Below are positions 1 through 5,778 of a stretch of DNA of 7,157 nt, in pieces. Position 1 is the stretch's first letter. Each line of letters begins with the position of its first letter. The DNA is taken from contig VGSO01000149.1 of assembly GCA_016874945.1 (NCBI GenBank), positions 1 through 7,157 of the forward strand. Direction: 5' to 3'. This DNA is from Deltaproteobacteria bacterium. GTDB lineage: Bacteria; Desulfobacterota; Desulfobaccia; Desulfobaccales; 0-14-0-80-60-11. Made by a program: the position numbers and the translations under genes. A model generated the notes under the pieces. The model was not told where the DNA came from, did not search any database, and was given only the letters and a program-made list of their open reading frames with translations.

Positions 1-74
1 TGTTGGCAAGTTTCTGGATCGCAAAACCGAAACATACAACAAGAGGAAAACGCCCGCAATTTTTTACTTTGGTT

Positions 75-89
75 GCGGCCAAAGGCCGC
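75..89. repeat. GC-rich hairpin beside the left short element
   Basis: GCGGCC (75-80) and GGCCGC (84-89) form a perfect 6-bp stem around an AAA loop. It lies directly next to the conserved repeat arm at 91-158. It occupies the place where the right-hand copy of the element has two other hairpins, so it may be the variable palindromic core of this copy. There is no T-tract, so it is not an obvious terminator. Confidence 0.5.
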
Positions 90-90
90 G

Positions 91-158
91 CTGTGCCACC
101 GGATATTTCTTTAAGCAACATGGGAAAATCGCAGCCTCAAAATGAATTTTGCAAGAGC
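91..158 (+). repeat. Left copy (one arm) of a short dispersed MITE/REP-like element
   Basis: This 68-nt stretch matches the reverse complement of 6994-7062 with one substitution (position 97) and one single-base indel in the CAT-GGG region near 119-121. The match runs from CTGTGC to TTTTGCAAGAGC. The outer end (TTTTGCAAGAGC) corresponds to the terminal inverted repeat of the complete copy on the right. The other end of this copy is degenerate; only GCAATTTTTTACTTT around 57-70 may be related. The element has no coding capacity and ends about 24 bp before the relic signal peptide of the patatin gene. Confidence 0.85.
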
Positions 159-166
159 TTCTGATG

Positions 167-197
167 TAAGGTTATAAAGGATATGTATGCAACCTTA
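167..197. repeat. 7-bp inverted repeat upstream of the patatin gene
   Basis: TAAGGTT (167-173) and AACCTTA (191-197) are perfect reverse complements 17 nt apart, in the AT-rich stretch ahead of the relic ATG at 183. It could be an operator or a weak RNA stem, or chance in AT-rich DNA. No function is shown. Confidence 0.25.
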
Positions 198-245
198 AGG
201 AAAATTTTTCGGCTCCTGGTGAATGGCTGCGCCACCTTCCGGTGA
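183..245 (+). pseudogene. Relic lipoprotein signal peptide of the patatin gene, ended by an in-frame TGA
   Basis: In the same reading frame as the downstream patatin gene, an ATG at 183 opens a 20-codon stretch with basic residues (LRKIF), a short hydrophobic run (RLLV) and NGCATF. That looks like a shortened lipoprotein signal with its lipobox cysteine (Cys at 228-230). It stops at TGA 243-245, and the patatin reading frame continues right after. The hydrophobic core is only about four residues, much shorter than usual. The AAAGGA at 177-182 abuts the ATG, too close for a good ribosome site. I infer that an ancestral lipoprotein start decayed by loss of core codons and a nonsense or indel change. 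A sequencing error in the C-run at 248-254 is the main alternative. Confidence 0.5.
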
Positions 246-254
246 CACCCCCCC

Positions 255-1370
255 TTGCCTCCTTCCCTGGAAGGGGAGGTGCAGGTGCCGGGATTTCCGG
301 GGGTGCGGAGCTGGGGGGACGCTCCGGGCCAGGGCCTCCAGGAGAGCGTGGCGACCGCGCTCCATCGGGAAGGGGCGGCCCCCTTCGGCAACTCCGCCAG
401 GGAAGTGGCCCGGAAAAGTATGGACGTGCTGGTTCTCACCGGCGGAGGTGACAACGGCGCGTTCGGGGCCGGGGTTCTCTGCGGCTGGACCGAACACGGC
501 GACCGGCCCGCCTTCCAGCTGGTGACCGGCCTTAGCACCGGGGCCCTCATGGCTCCCCTGGCCTTCCTGGGGCCGGCCTACGACGGTCCGTTGAAAGAAG
601 TGTACACTACCATCTCCGCCAAGAATATTTTCAAAGTCAAAAATATCTTCTCCATCCTGACCTCGGAGTCCCTGGCCGACAACCGACCCCTGGCGGACCT
701 GATTGCCTGGTATATGACCGGGAAGGTGCTGGAGGACGTGGCCGCGGAACACCGGAAGGGCCGGCGTCTCTTCGCGGGCACCACGCAACTGGACTCCCAG
801 CGCCTGGTGATCTGGGACCTGGGCGCCATCGCCGCCGGGGGCCGCCCCCAGGCCCTGGCCCTGTTCCGGAAGATTCTCCTGGCGTCGTCGGCCTTGCCGG
901 GGATATTTCCCCCGGTTTATTTTCAGGTGGAGGCGGGGGGGCAAACCTACCAGGAGATGCACGTGGATGGCGCCACCGCGGCGGAGGCCCTCACCTACGA
1001 GTATGCCTTGCAGCCTTTAGCCGCCGCCCGGAAGGTTGAGGCCGGTGGGGGGGAGCGCCCCCGGCGCCTGTTCGTCATCCGCAACGGCCGGCTGCGGCCC
1101 GAGTGGCAGGAGGTGAAGCCCCAATCCCTGTCCATTATGCCCCGGGCCCTGGCCACCCTCATCAAGAACCAGAGCGTCGGCGACCTTTACCGGCTGTATT
1201 TCGAAGCCCAACGGGACGGCTTTGACTACCACCTGGCCGTTATCCCGGAAGATTTTCAGGCCGCCAAGCGGGAGGATTTCGACCCGGCTTACATGAACCG
1301 GCTTTTCCGTCTGGGATTTGATCTGGCTCGCCAAGGATACCCCTGGGCCCCAAAACCGCCGCGGCTTTAA
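255..1370 (+). CDS. Patatin-like phospholipase, N-terminus probably damaged
   Basis: Patatin-like proteins are Ser-Asp dyad lipid acyl hydrolases. Numbering from the TTG at 255 (371 aa), the sequence shows the oxyanion-hole loop GGGDNG (63-68), the nucleophile elbow GLSTG with Ser94, and the DGA motif with Asp238, so the catalytic parts are intact. The segment VPGFPGVRSWGD (11-22) resembles the conserved stretch that follows the lipoprotein signal in this subfamily, so coding extends upstream of the ATG at 420. TTG 255 is simply the first possible start after the stop at 243; it lacks a Shine-Dalgarno. Translation could instead begin at ATG 420 (316 aa), which keeps the catalytic domain. As it stands the product has no secretion signal and may be cytoplasmic or not made properly. 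Family call is firm; start and functionality are uncertain. It is separated from the next gene by a long AT-rich gap and looks monocistronic. Confidence 0.85.
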   Translation: MPPSLEGEVQVPGFPGVRSWGDAPGQGLQESVATALHREGAAPFGNSAREVARKSMDVLVLTGGGDNGAFGAGVLCGWTEHGDRPAFQLVTGLSTGALMAPLAFLGPAYDGPLKEVYTTISAKNIFKVKNIFSILTSESLADNRPLADLIAWYMTGKVLEDVAAEHRKGRRLFAGTTQLDSQRLVIWDLGAIAAGGRPQALALFRKILLASSALPGIFPPVYFQVEAGGQTYQEMHVDGATAAEALTYEYALQPLAAARKVEAGGGERPRRLFVIRNGRLRPEWQEVKPQSLSIMPRALATLIKNQSVGDLYRLYFEAQRDGFDYHLAVIPEDFQAAKREDFDPAYMNRLFRLGFDLARQGYPWAPKPPRL

Positions 1371-1390
1371 CGCGGTTTCCCGTTTTCGGT
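1353..1390 (+). terminator. Possible weak terminator at the end of the patatin gene
   Basis: AAACCGC (1353-1359) pairs with GCGGTTT (1372-1378) around a 12-nt loop; an alternative is CCGCG (1359-1363) with CGCGG (1371-1375). The stop codon TAA (1368-1370) lies in the loop. A moderately T-rich tail (TTTCCCGTTTT) follows. The tail is broken by C and G residues, so this is only a weak intrinsic terminator candidate. Confidence 0.35.
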
Positions 1391-1629
1391 AAAAAGAAGA
1401 ACAGATGTGTGACTTGTGATTAATTAAAGATTTGAGAATTAATACATATTATATTTTGTGCACTTGTTAAATTGATAATAGAGAGCAGAACATAACACCT
1501 CACCCAATTATGCTTTAGCGCCCTACGTCCCTCGGCATCTCGCTTTCAATTGGTAAGCATCTGAAATTTTGGTCTTTACATTTAACTTACCTCTTCCTCT
1601 TCTAAAATGTCTTAAGATTGAAAAATTAC
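1371..1629. other. AT-rich intergenic region without a recognisable gene
   Basis: The stretch between the patatin stop and the promoter of the protease gene is clearly AT-rich compared with its GC-rich neighbours, especially 1400-1490 and 1560-1629. I see no ORF with a ribosome site, no tRNA-like fold and no tandem repeat. Nothing beyond the weak stem at its left edge can be supported. Confidence 0.6.
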
Positions 1630-1657
1630 TTGACAATAATATTAAGTTTGCTAACTT
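1630..1657 (+). promoter_or_regulatory. Sigma70-type promoter for the protease leader RNA
   Basis: A perfect -35 hexamer TTGACA (1630-1635) is followed after 16 bp by TAACTT (1652-1657) as a poor to fair -10. This would place the transcription start at about 1663-1666, exactly where the folded leader RNA begins. That agreement is the main support. It also implies that translation cannot begin at the upstream TTG at 1618, which would lie outside the transcript. Confidence 0.6.
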
Positions 1658-1662
1658 TGAGA

Positions 1663-1750
1663 TTACGGCAAAAAGCCAAACCCGCTGTGTGGCGGGGGTG
1701 GAAAGGCATGGGCCTCCTAAGTAATAACTTAGGTCCCATCACCCGATATG
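1663..1750 (+). promoter_or_regulatory. Structured leader RNA, candidate divergent c-di-GMP-I (GEMM) riboswitch aptamer
   Basis: Two helices are visible. In the first, GCC (1675-1677) pairs with GGC (1705-1707), then AAA, then CCCGC (1681-1685) pairs with GCGGG (1692-1696) around a six-base loop, with GGUGGAAA on the return strand. The second is AUGGG-CCU-CCUAAG (1708-1721), loop UAAUAA, CUUAGG-U-CCCAU (1728-1739). From memory, the c-di-GMP-I class has the layout GGC-AAACC-stem-GG-ACGCAAA-GCC followed by a GGGCCU...AGG helix. Here the AAACC, the AAAG and the GGGCCU landmarks recur, and the closing GGC/GCC pair is swapped to GCC/GGC, as expected for conserved pairing. Differences: no GNRA loop, ACGC replaced by GUGG, and a weak closing P1. 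The secreted product downstream fits known targets of this class. Other structured leaders remain possible. Confidence 0.55.
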
Positions 1751-1780
1751 ACCGGTCTTTGAGCGGTACTACGGCCCGCT
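1751..1780 (+). promoter_or_regulatory. Mutually exclusive hairpins after the aptamer (possible expression platform)
   Basis: ACCG (1751-1754) can pair with CGGT (1764-1767), or AGCGG (1762-1766) can pair with CCGCT (1776-1780). Both stems use the bases 1764-1766, so they cannot form together. This is the type of geometry a riboswitch uses to change state. There is no clear T-tract, and the ribosome site lies about 85 nt further on, so how a switch would act on expression is not visible. Confidence 0.35.
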
Positions 1781-1863
1781 ATCATGGAATCCCTCCCTAT
1801 TATGGCAACCCGATGCATCCGAAACCCTTGCTGAAGTGCAACTCAGCACCCCGAACTGCCCCC

Positions 1864-1884
1864 AGGAGGAAAAGGAGAAGAAAA
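1864..1884 (+). promoter_or_regulatory. Ribosome binding sites that fix the start of the protease gene
   Basis: AGGAGG (1864-1869) and AAGGAG (1872-1877) lie in a purine-rich run; the second is 7 nt from ATG 1885. This, with the signal peptide that starts there, decides in favour of ATG 1885 over the frame-open upstream TTG at 1618. Confidence 0.85.
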
Positions 1885-3375
1885 ATGAAACCGAGATCCC
1901 TGTTGTCATTGGCATTGGCCCTGGTCCTTCTGCTGACCGCCGGTTTGGCGCAGGCCCAGCAGGTGTTCCAGTTTACCACGCATGACATCAAGTTGGAAAT
2001 ACTGCCGCCGCAGGTCTTCGAGGCCAGATTCGGCGACAACCCGGACGTGCCCCGCACTGAGAAAGCCATCCTGGCTCTGGCGGAGCAGTTGTACGGGAGA
2101 AAAGAGCCGACCCAAGACGCCAAGGGGGAGGAATGTGGGGAATATGAAGTGGGGCTGCTGTTCGCCGCCCTGCAAAACCCGGAGGTGTCGGATCATACCC
2201 GGAGACAGGTGGACTATATCATGGCGGCCGCCCTGCCCACGGCCTCCTGGAAGACTTACACCAGCGGCTATTTTAAGTTTTTTTACGTGGACAATGATCC
2301 CTACGCCAACCATAACGTCACCCTGGCGGAAGTGCAGGCCACCGCGACGGCCATGAACTATGGCTGGAACAAGTACGTCAACGCCGGGTTCCAGGTGCCC
2401 AAGCATTATCTCACCCCTACGGGCGCTAAAAGGATCGACGTGAAGATCTATTATATCAGCTCAACAACCTTGGGACAAACCGACTCAACCTGGAACCATA
2501 TCGAACTGAACAGTAAATCTTGCGTCAAGGATTCCTGCAAGCGCAAGACGACTTCCAACCATGAGCTCTTTCACCGGGTGCAGTACACCTCCGGCTACGT
2601 GACGGGCACCGCCAATATGAAATGGATCGTGGAAGGCTCCGCCTCCTGGTCGCAAAAATTTACTTATGCCTCTATCCGGGATTATATGGACCGCATGAAT
2701 TCAGGGCTCCAGTATCCGGACAAGAATTTGATCACGACCCGGAGCTACGACAACTGCCATTTTTGGGTGTATATGGACGAGTTGTTCAATCCCGCCGAAT
2801 CTGGCGCGGCCCTCAAAGAAGTTTGGAATAAATATTCCACCAACGGTAAAAACGCCAAGGCTGCAGTGGCCTGGGTCGCCAGCACCTATCTGGGTCTTCC
2901 CACCTTTGACAACTATGTGATCAAGTGGACCCGGGCCAATTACTGCAAAGACTTCACCAATGCCTCCGCCACCTGGAAGCACGATTACACTGAGGACGAA
3001 ACCACCACAACGCAATGCTCGGTCACCCATGGGCCTTTGAGCCATGCCCCCAAGGTCGCCGCCGGGACCATCAGCAGCAACAGCACGGTCATCACCAAGA
3101 GCGGCGCCGTCGCACCCTATGGGGCCGATAACTATGAATTCACCGTGGGGGCGGCGGTCACCACCGTGAAGATCTTTTGCGACGGGGCCGACACCGGGGA
3201 TTTTGCCTGGCAGTTCATCCCCATCAAGGCCAGCCAGGTGAAGACCTACAGTTACACTACCACCAGGGAATACACCCATACCCGCTCCTTTGCCGCGGGC
3301 GCCTATGACAAATACGGGGTTATCGTCATGGGGCGGTCCAAGGGAGGGTCCTATACCTTGCGGGTGGGGCCCTGA
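1885..3375 (+). CDS. Secreted HExxH zinc metalloprotease, MXAN_6640-like
   Basis: The 496-aa product begins with a classic Sec signal peptide (basic MKPR, hydrophobic 5-21, cleavage after AQA at 24). The zinc motif HELFH lies at 226-230, and WIVEGSASW (247-255) places Glu250 twenty residues after the second His. That is the HExxH...E arrangement in which the glutamate is a likely third ligand, and the W-x-x-EG-x-A-x-W pattern is typical of MXAN_6640-type putative metalloproteases. The last 90-100 residues look like a beta-sandwich (aromatic and Thr-rich strands), perhaps for substrate or surface binding. Several cysteines (for example in SKSCVKDSCKR) could form disulfides outside the cytoplasm. 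It should act in the periplasm or outside the cell; its substrate is unknown. Regulation probably runs through the leader RNA and the promoter at 1630. The family name is by motif memory only; the protease call is well supported. Confidence 0.85.
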   Translation: MKPRSLLSLALALVLLLTAGLAQAQQVFQFTTHDIKLEILPPQVFEARFGDNPDVPRTEKAILALAEQLYGRKEPTQDAKGEECGEYEVGLLFAALQNPEVSDHTRRQVDYIMAAALPTASWKTYTSGYFKFFYVDNDPYANHNVTLAEVQATATAMNYGWNKYVNAGFQVPKHYLTPTGAKRIDVKIYYISSTTLGQTDSTWNHIELNSKSCVKDSCKRKTTSNHELFHRVQYTSGYVTGTANMKWIVEGSASWSQKFTYASIRDYMDRMNSGLQYPDKNLITTRSYDNCHFWVYMDELFNPAESGAALKEVWNKYSTNGKNAKAAVAWVASTYLGLPTFDNYVIKWTRANYCKDFTNASATWKHDYTEDETTTTQCSVTHGPLSHAPKVAAGTISSNSTVITKSGAVAPYGADNYEFTVGAAVTTVKIFCDGADTGDFAWQFIPIKASQVKTYSYTTTREYTHTRSFAAGAYDKYGVIVMGRSKGGSYTLRVGP

Positions 3376-3403
3376 GGTCGCCAGGAAGAGATAAAACCAG
3401 CGC

Positions 3404-3429
3404 AGGGTGCGCCCCGGGGGGCGCACCCT
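3404..3429. terminator. Perfect 10-bp palindrome between convergent genes
   Basis: AGGGTGCGCC (3404-3413) and GGCGCACCCT (3420-3429) pair perfectly around a six-base CCGGGG loop. It lies 28 bp after the protease stop and 48 bp from the end of the convergent hydrolase gene, so it could stop transcripts from both sides. There is no run of Ts after either arm, only AAATTT, so it may instead be a dispersed REP-like palindrome. Confidence 0.55.
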
Positions 3430-3477
3430 ACAAATTTAGACTTAACCTTGGGGGCATGACGCGCCGCGCCCCCATCT

Positions 3478-4389
3478 TTATCCCGCCACTACATATCCTT
3501 GCGGGGTGGATATTATTACCCCTCGCCGCAATAAGCGCTCCAGGTGCTTGTCCACCATCTGGGCTTCGATGTGGTCATAGACAAAGGGCGGCTCTTTGAC
3601 CTTGCCGTAGATGAGGCGGCGTGCCACCAGTTGGGAGAGGGTATGGGGAGTCTTGAGGAGTTCCACCAGCCGGGCCTCCCGGTCCCGGATCACCCGGCGG
3701 AAATGGGCCAGCCCCATCTCAAATTCCTCCGGAGTGAAGACCCCCTGCTCATGGGCGGTAAGGTAGGTGCGGGCTCTAATATGTTCAAGGCGGTCCAGGG
3801 TGGCCTCTAAAGCATCCAGGTCCGAGGCCGCATCCCCGTACCAGGGGCCGAAGGGCGACAGGTCCACGTCCGCCAGGAAGATCAACTCCTGATGGGGAAA
3901 CAGGAAACAACTGTGACCCGGAGTGTGGCCGGGGGCCCTGATGATTTCCAGGATGACTTCCCCATTTTGAAACAGCCGCCCCGGTTCATAGGGGGTCAGA
4001 TTTTTCAGGGGCCGGAAGCGGAATTCCCGGACCAGGGTCTCTCTCCAATACTCTAGATACCGGGGATCTTCCAGGCCCATAAGGTCAAAGATGGCCTCCA
4101 TGGAGGTAAAGGCCGCGGCTTCCGGGGCGGGGACATGAAAGTGAGCCTCAGGGAATAGATAGTTGTACTTCTGGTGGTCTTCGTGGAAGTGGCTGATAAA
4201 GACCCGGGCCACCCCGCGGTTCCGGGCCAGGCGCGTTAAAAAATCCTTATCCGACGCGGGGTCCACCACCCAGGTCTCATCCCCCGTTAGAATGAGAGAA
4301 TGACAATAGGGATAACGGCCGCCTTTTTTCCCGGGGACAAACCGGATGGGGCCGAAACTTAGAATTTTATCCGGGGCCGGGGCGGCGAT
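3478..4389 (-). CDS. Metallo-beta-lactamase-fold hydrolase with C-terminal winged-helix-like domain; non-canonical ATC start proposed
   Basis: This family uses a two-metal site to hydrolyse esters, thioesters or phosphodiesters; the substrate here is unknown. Numbering from the ATC at 4389 (303 aa), the metal motif HFHEDH gives His67, His69, Asp71 and His72. APGHTPGH follows with His155, then ADVD with Asp174, and TAHEQG with His213. The last 80 residues resemble the small helical winged-helix domain often attached to this fold. Frame-open sequence upstream of GTG 4269 encodes FGPIRFVPG...GRYPYCHSLIL...WVVDPASD, the expected first beta strands, so GTG 4269 would cut the fold. No ATG, GTG or TTG exists in frame before the TGA stop. 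AAAGGA (4402-4397) sits 7 nt from ATC 4389, so I chose that. Alternatives are ATT 4365, a point mutation or sequence error, or the truncated GTG form of 263 aa. It is the last gene of the minus-strand cluster. Confidence 0.85.
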   Translation of the reverse strand: MAAPAPDKILSFGPIRFVPGKKGGRYPYCHSLILTGDETWVVDPASDKDFLTRLARNRGVARVFISHFHEDHQKYNYLFPEAHFHVPAPEAAAFTSMEAIFDLMGLEDPRYLEYWRETLVREFRFRPLKNLTPYEPGRLFQNGEVILEIIRAPGHTPGHSCFLFPHQELIFLADVDLSPFGPWYGDAASDLDALEATLDRLEHIRARTYLTAHEQGVFTPEEFEMGLAHFRRVIRDREARLVELLKTPHTLSQLVARRLIYGKVKEPPFVYDHIEAQMVDKHLERLLRRGVIISTPQGYVVAG

Positions 4390-4401
4390 GGCTTTTTCCT
4401 T

Positions 4402-4419
4402 TATTAGTCTTCACTAATA
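4402..4419. promoter_or_regulatory. Perfect 7-bp inverted repeat just upstream of the hydrolase ribosome site
   Basis: TATTAGT (4402-4408) and ACTAATA (4413-4419) flank CTTC. On the minus strand its last bases run into the AAAGGA that precedes the hydrolase gene. It may be a protein-binding site or an RNA stem that limits ribosome access. Confidence 0.4.
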
Positions 4420-4436
4420 TTTTTTGCCAGTTTTTC

Positions 4437-4467
4437 ACCGAAAACCGAAGACCGAAAACCGAAACCG
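4437..4467. repeat. Heptamer tandem repeat ACCGAAA (about 4 copies)
   Basis: Units ACCGAAA, ACCGAAG, ACCGAAA, then a six-base ACCGAA and a final ACCG follow one another. The tract lies 3 nt beyond the plsY stop, in the gap before the hydrolase gene. Related bits (GTTTTCGGT at 1382-1390 and AAAACCGAAA at 23-32) occur in the other gaps of this window. Confidence 0.75.
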
Positions 4468-4470
4468 CAT

Positions 4471-5067
4471 TCAAATCCGGGGTTCTTCTCCCTTGAAAAG
4501 TCGGGCTAAATTTTCCCGGTGGCAAATCAGGATCAGCCCGGAGAGCACTCCTGCCAGGAAAAGGTAGGCCTTGGAGGGAGAGAACAGGCCCACGGCCAGG
4601 GGCAGGAACCAGGCGGAAATGAGGGCCGCGGCGGAGAAGATGCGGGTTTGGGTTAGGGCCAGGATATAGACCAGGACCAGGTTTGCCGCAGCCAGCGGGG
4701 CCAGGACCGCGATTGCCCCGAAGGTCGTGGCCACTGCTTTACCGCCCCGGAAACCCAGATATAGAGGGAAGATATGTCCCAGGACGGCAGCCGCGCCCAC
4801 GGCCGCGACCCCGGTTTCCTGCCAGACGTCCAGGGCCCCTAGCCAGTTAAGGGCCAGGAGCACCGGCAGGGCGCCTTTGCCCGCGTCCCCCATAAAAGTA
4901 AGGATGGCGGCTTTTAAGCCCAGGAGCCGGTAGAGGTTGGCGGCGCCCAGGTTGCCGCTTCCCTGGTTGCGGGGGTCCGGGCCTTTCATCGCCCGGGCCA
5001 CCAGGAGACCGCTGGGTATGGAGCCCAGCAGATAGGCCAGCAAGGTTAATAATAATAAATTTTTCAT
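4471..5067 (-). CDS. plsY: Glycerol-3-phosphate acyltransferase PlsY
   Basis: PlsY is the inner-membrane enzyme that transfers the acyl group from acyl-phosphate to glycerol-3-phosphate, giving lysophosphatidate, the first step of phospholipid synthesis; its acyl-phosphate comes from PlsX. The 198-aa length is normal. All signature loops are present: GSIPSG (15-20), GSGNLGAANLYR (36-47), GDAGKG (60-65), GHIFPLYLGFRGGKAVAT (97-114) and HRENLARLFKGEE (183-195). Hydrophobic segments between them fit the usual five membrane spans. Small departures are AAN for the usual ATN and GGKA for GGKG. The start ATG 5067 has GGGAGG 7 nt upstream, overlapping the end of azoR; only 13 nt separate the two, which suggests translational coupling in one transcript. 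Its presence also argues that this window is stable chromosome rather than mobile DNA. Confidence 0.97.
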   Translation of the reverse strand: MKNLLLLTLLAYLLGSIPSGLLVARAMKGPDPRNQGSGNLGAANLYRLLGLKAAILTFMGDAGKGALPVLLALNWLGALDVWQETGVAAVGAAAVLGHIFPLYLGFRGGKAVATTFGAIAVLAPLAAANLVLVYILALTQTRIFSAAALISAWFLPLAVGLFSPSKAYLFLAGVLSGLILICHRENLARLFKGEEPRI

Positions 5068-5080
5068 AGAAGCGCCTCCC

Positions 5081-5713
5081 TCAAAATTCCTTTGCCATCC
5101 CCCGCGCCTTTGCCATGGCTTCCTGGCGCCGCGTGTAAGCCGTTTCCGGCCCGGCCTCCAGAGTGGGTTCGATGAGAACTAAACGGAAGTCAGTGAAACC
5201 GATGAACCCAAGGATGACCTGAAGATAGGGAATCTGCAAGTCAAAGGCCGCGGCCGGGGTCCCGGGGGGATAACTGCCGCCTCGAGCTCCGGCGATGAAG
5301 ATGGGCTTCCCCGTCACCAGCCCCTGGTAGCCTTCCCCGGGGGTATAGCCGAAGGTATAAGCGGGCTGAACGATGATGTCGATGTATTGCTTCAGCCGAT
5401 AAGGGATGCCGAAGTTCCACATGGGCGCGGCCAGGACGTATTTATCCGCGCCTTTGAATTGGTGGATATAATCCTCCACCACCCGCCAGGCGGCGCTTTC
5501 CTCGGGGGAATGGGGCCGGTCGTGCATGATGTTGTACTTGGCATTGATGAGCAAGCCGTCAAAGGGAGGCAGGTCCTCGGCAAAGAGATCCAGGGCGACG
5601 ATCTGGTCTTTAGGGTTTAATTCCCGGTACGCCTCCAAGAAGGCTTCGGCCACCGCCAGGGAATGGGACCGGCCCGTCCGGGGAGAAGCTTTGATATAAA
5701 GCACTTTAGCCAT
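5081..5713 (-). CDS. azoR: FMN-dependent NADH:quinone/azo oxidoreductase, AzoR type
   Basis: AzoR proteins are soluble flavodoxin-fold dimers that reduce quinones and azo bonds with NADH and FMN, and probably guard against quinone or thiol stress. The 210-aa product has the first beta strand and phosphate loop SPRTGRSHS (10-18), the FMN-binding motif PMWNFGIP (97-104) followed by LKQYID (107-112), and the GARGGSY loop (142-148). Length and motif order match the family. Start ATG 5713 has AAGGA 5 nt upstream. Gene context: 65 nt after the thioredoxin-DsbD-like gene and 13 nt before plsY, all on the same strand. The natural substrate cannot be read from sequence. Confidence 0.92.
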   Translation of the reverse strand: MAKVLYIKASPRTGRSHSLAVAEAFLEAYRELNPKDQIVALDLFAEDLPPFDGLLINAKYNIMHDRPHSPEESAAWRVVEDYIHQFKGADKYVLAAPMWNFGIPYRLKQYIDIIVQPAYTFGYTPGEGYQGLVTGKPIFIAGARGGSYPPGTPAAAFDLQIPYLQVILGFIGFTDFRLVLIEPTLEAGPETAYTRRQEAMAKARGMAKEF

Positions 5714-5778
5714 GGTATCCTTAACTATATTATGGGGGTATGCGCTTGCTTCAGGGGTTCAAATTCCCGGCGCCATCC

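Noticed and set aside
223..525. Alternative frame at the start of the patatin region
   Set aside because: It overlaps the real frame, becomes Arg/Pro/Gly-rich and does not carry the patatin motifs; useful only as a hint of possible indels.
195..962. Long antisense reading frame opposite the patatin gene
   Set aside because: Its translation is low-complexity (G, P, R, H rich) as expected for the shadow of a GC-rich gene, with no recognisable motif.
1618..1884. N-terminal extension of the protease from TTG 1618
   Set aside because: It would start upstream of the TTGACA box, run through the structured leader and bury the signal peptide inside the protein. The ribosome sites and signal peptide fix ATG 1885.
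2701..3426. Antisense frame opposite the protease C-terminus
   Set aside because: Gly/Pro-rich shadow of the real gene; no ribosome site or family motif.
4437..4467. CRISPR or origin-type iterons
   Set aside because: Units are 7 bp, directly joined, with no spacers, and there is no replication or cas gene nearby.
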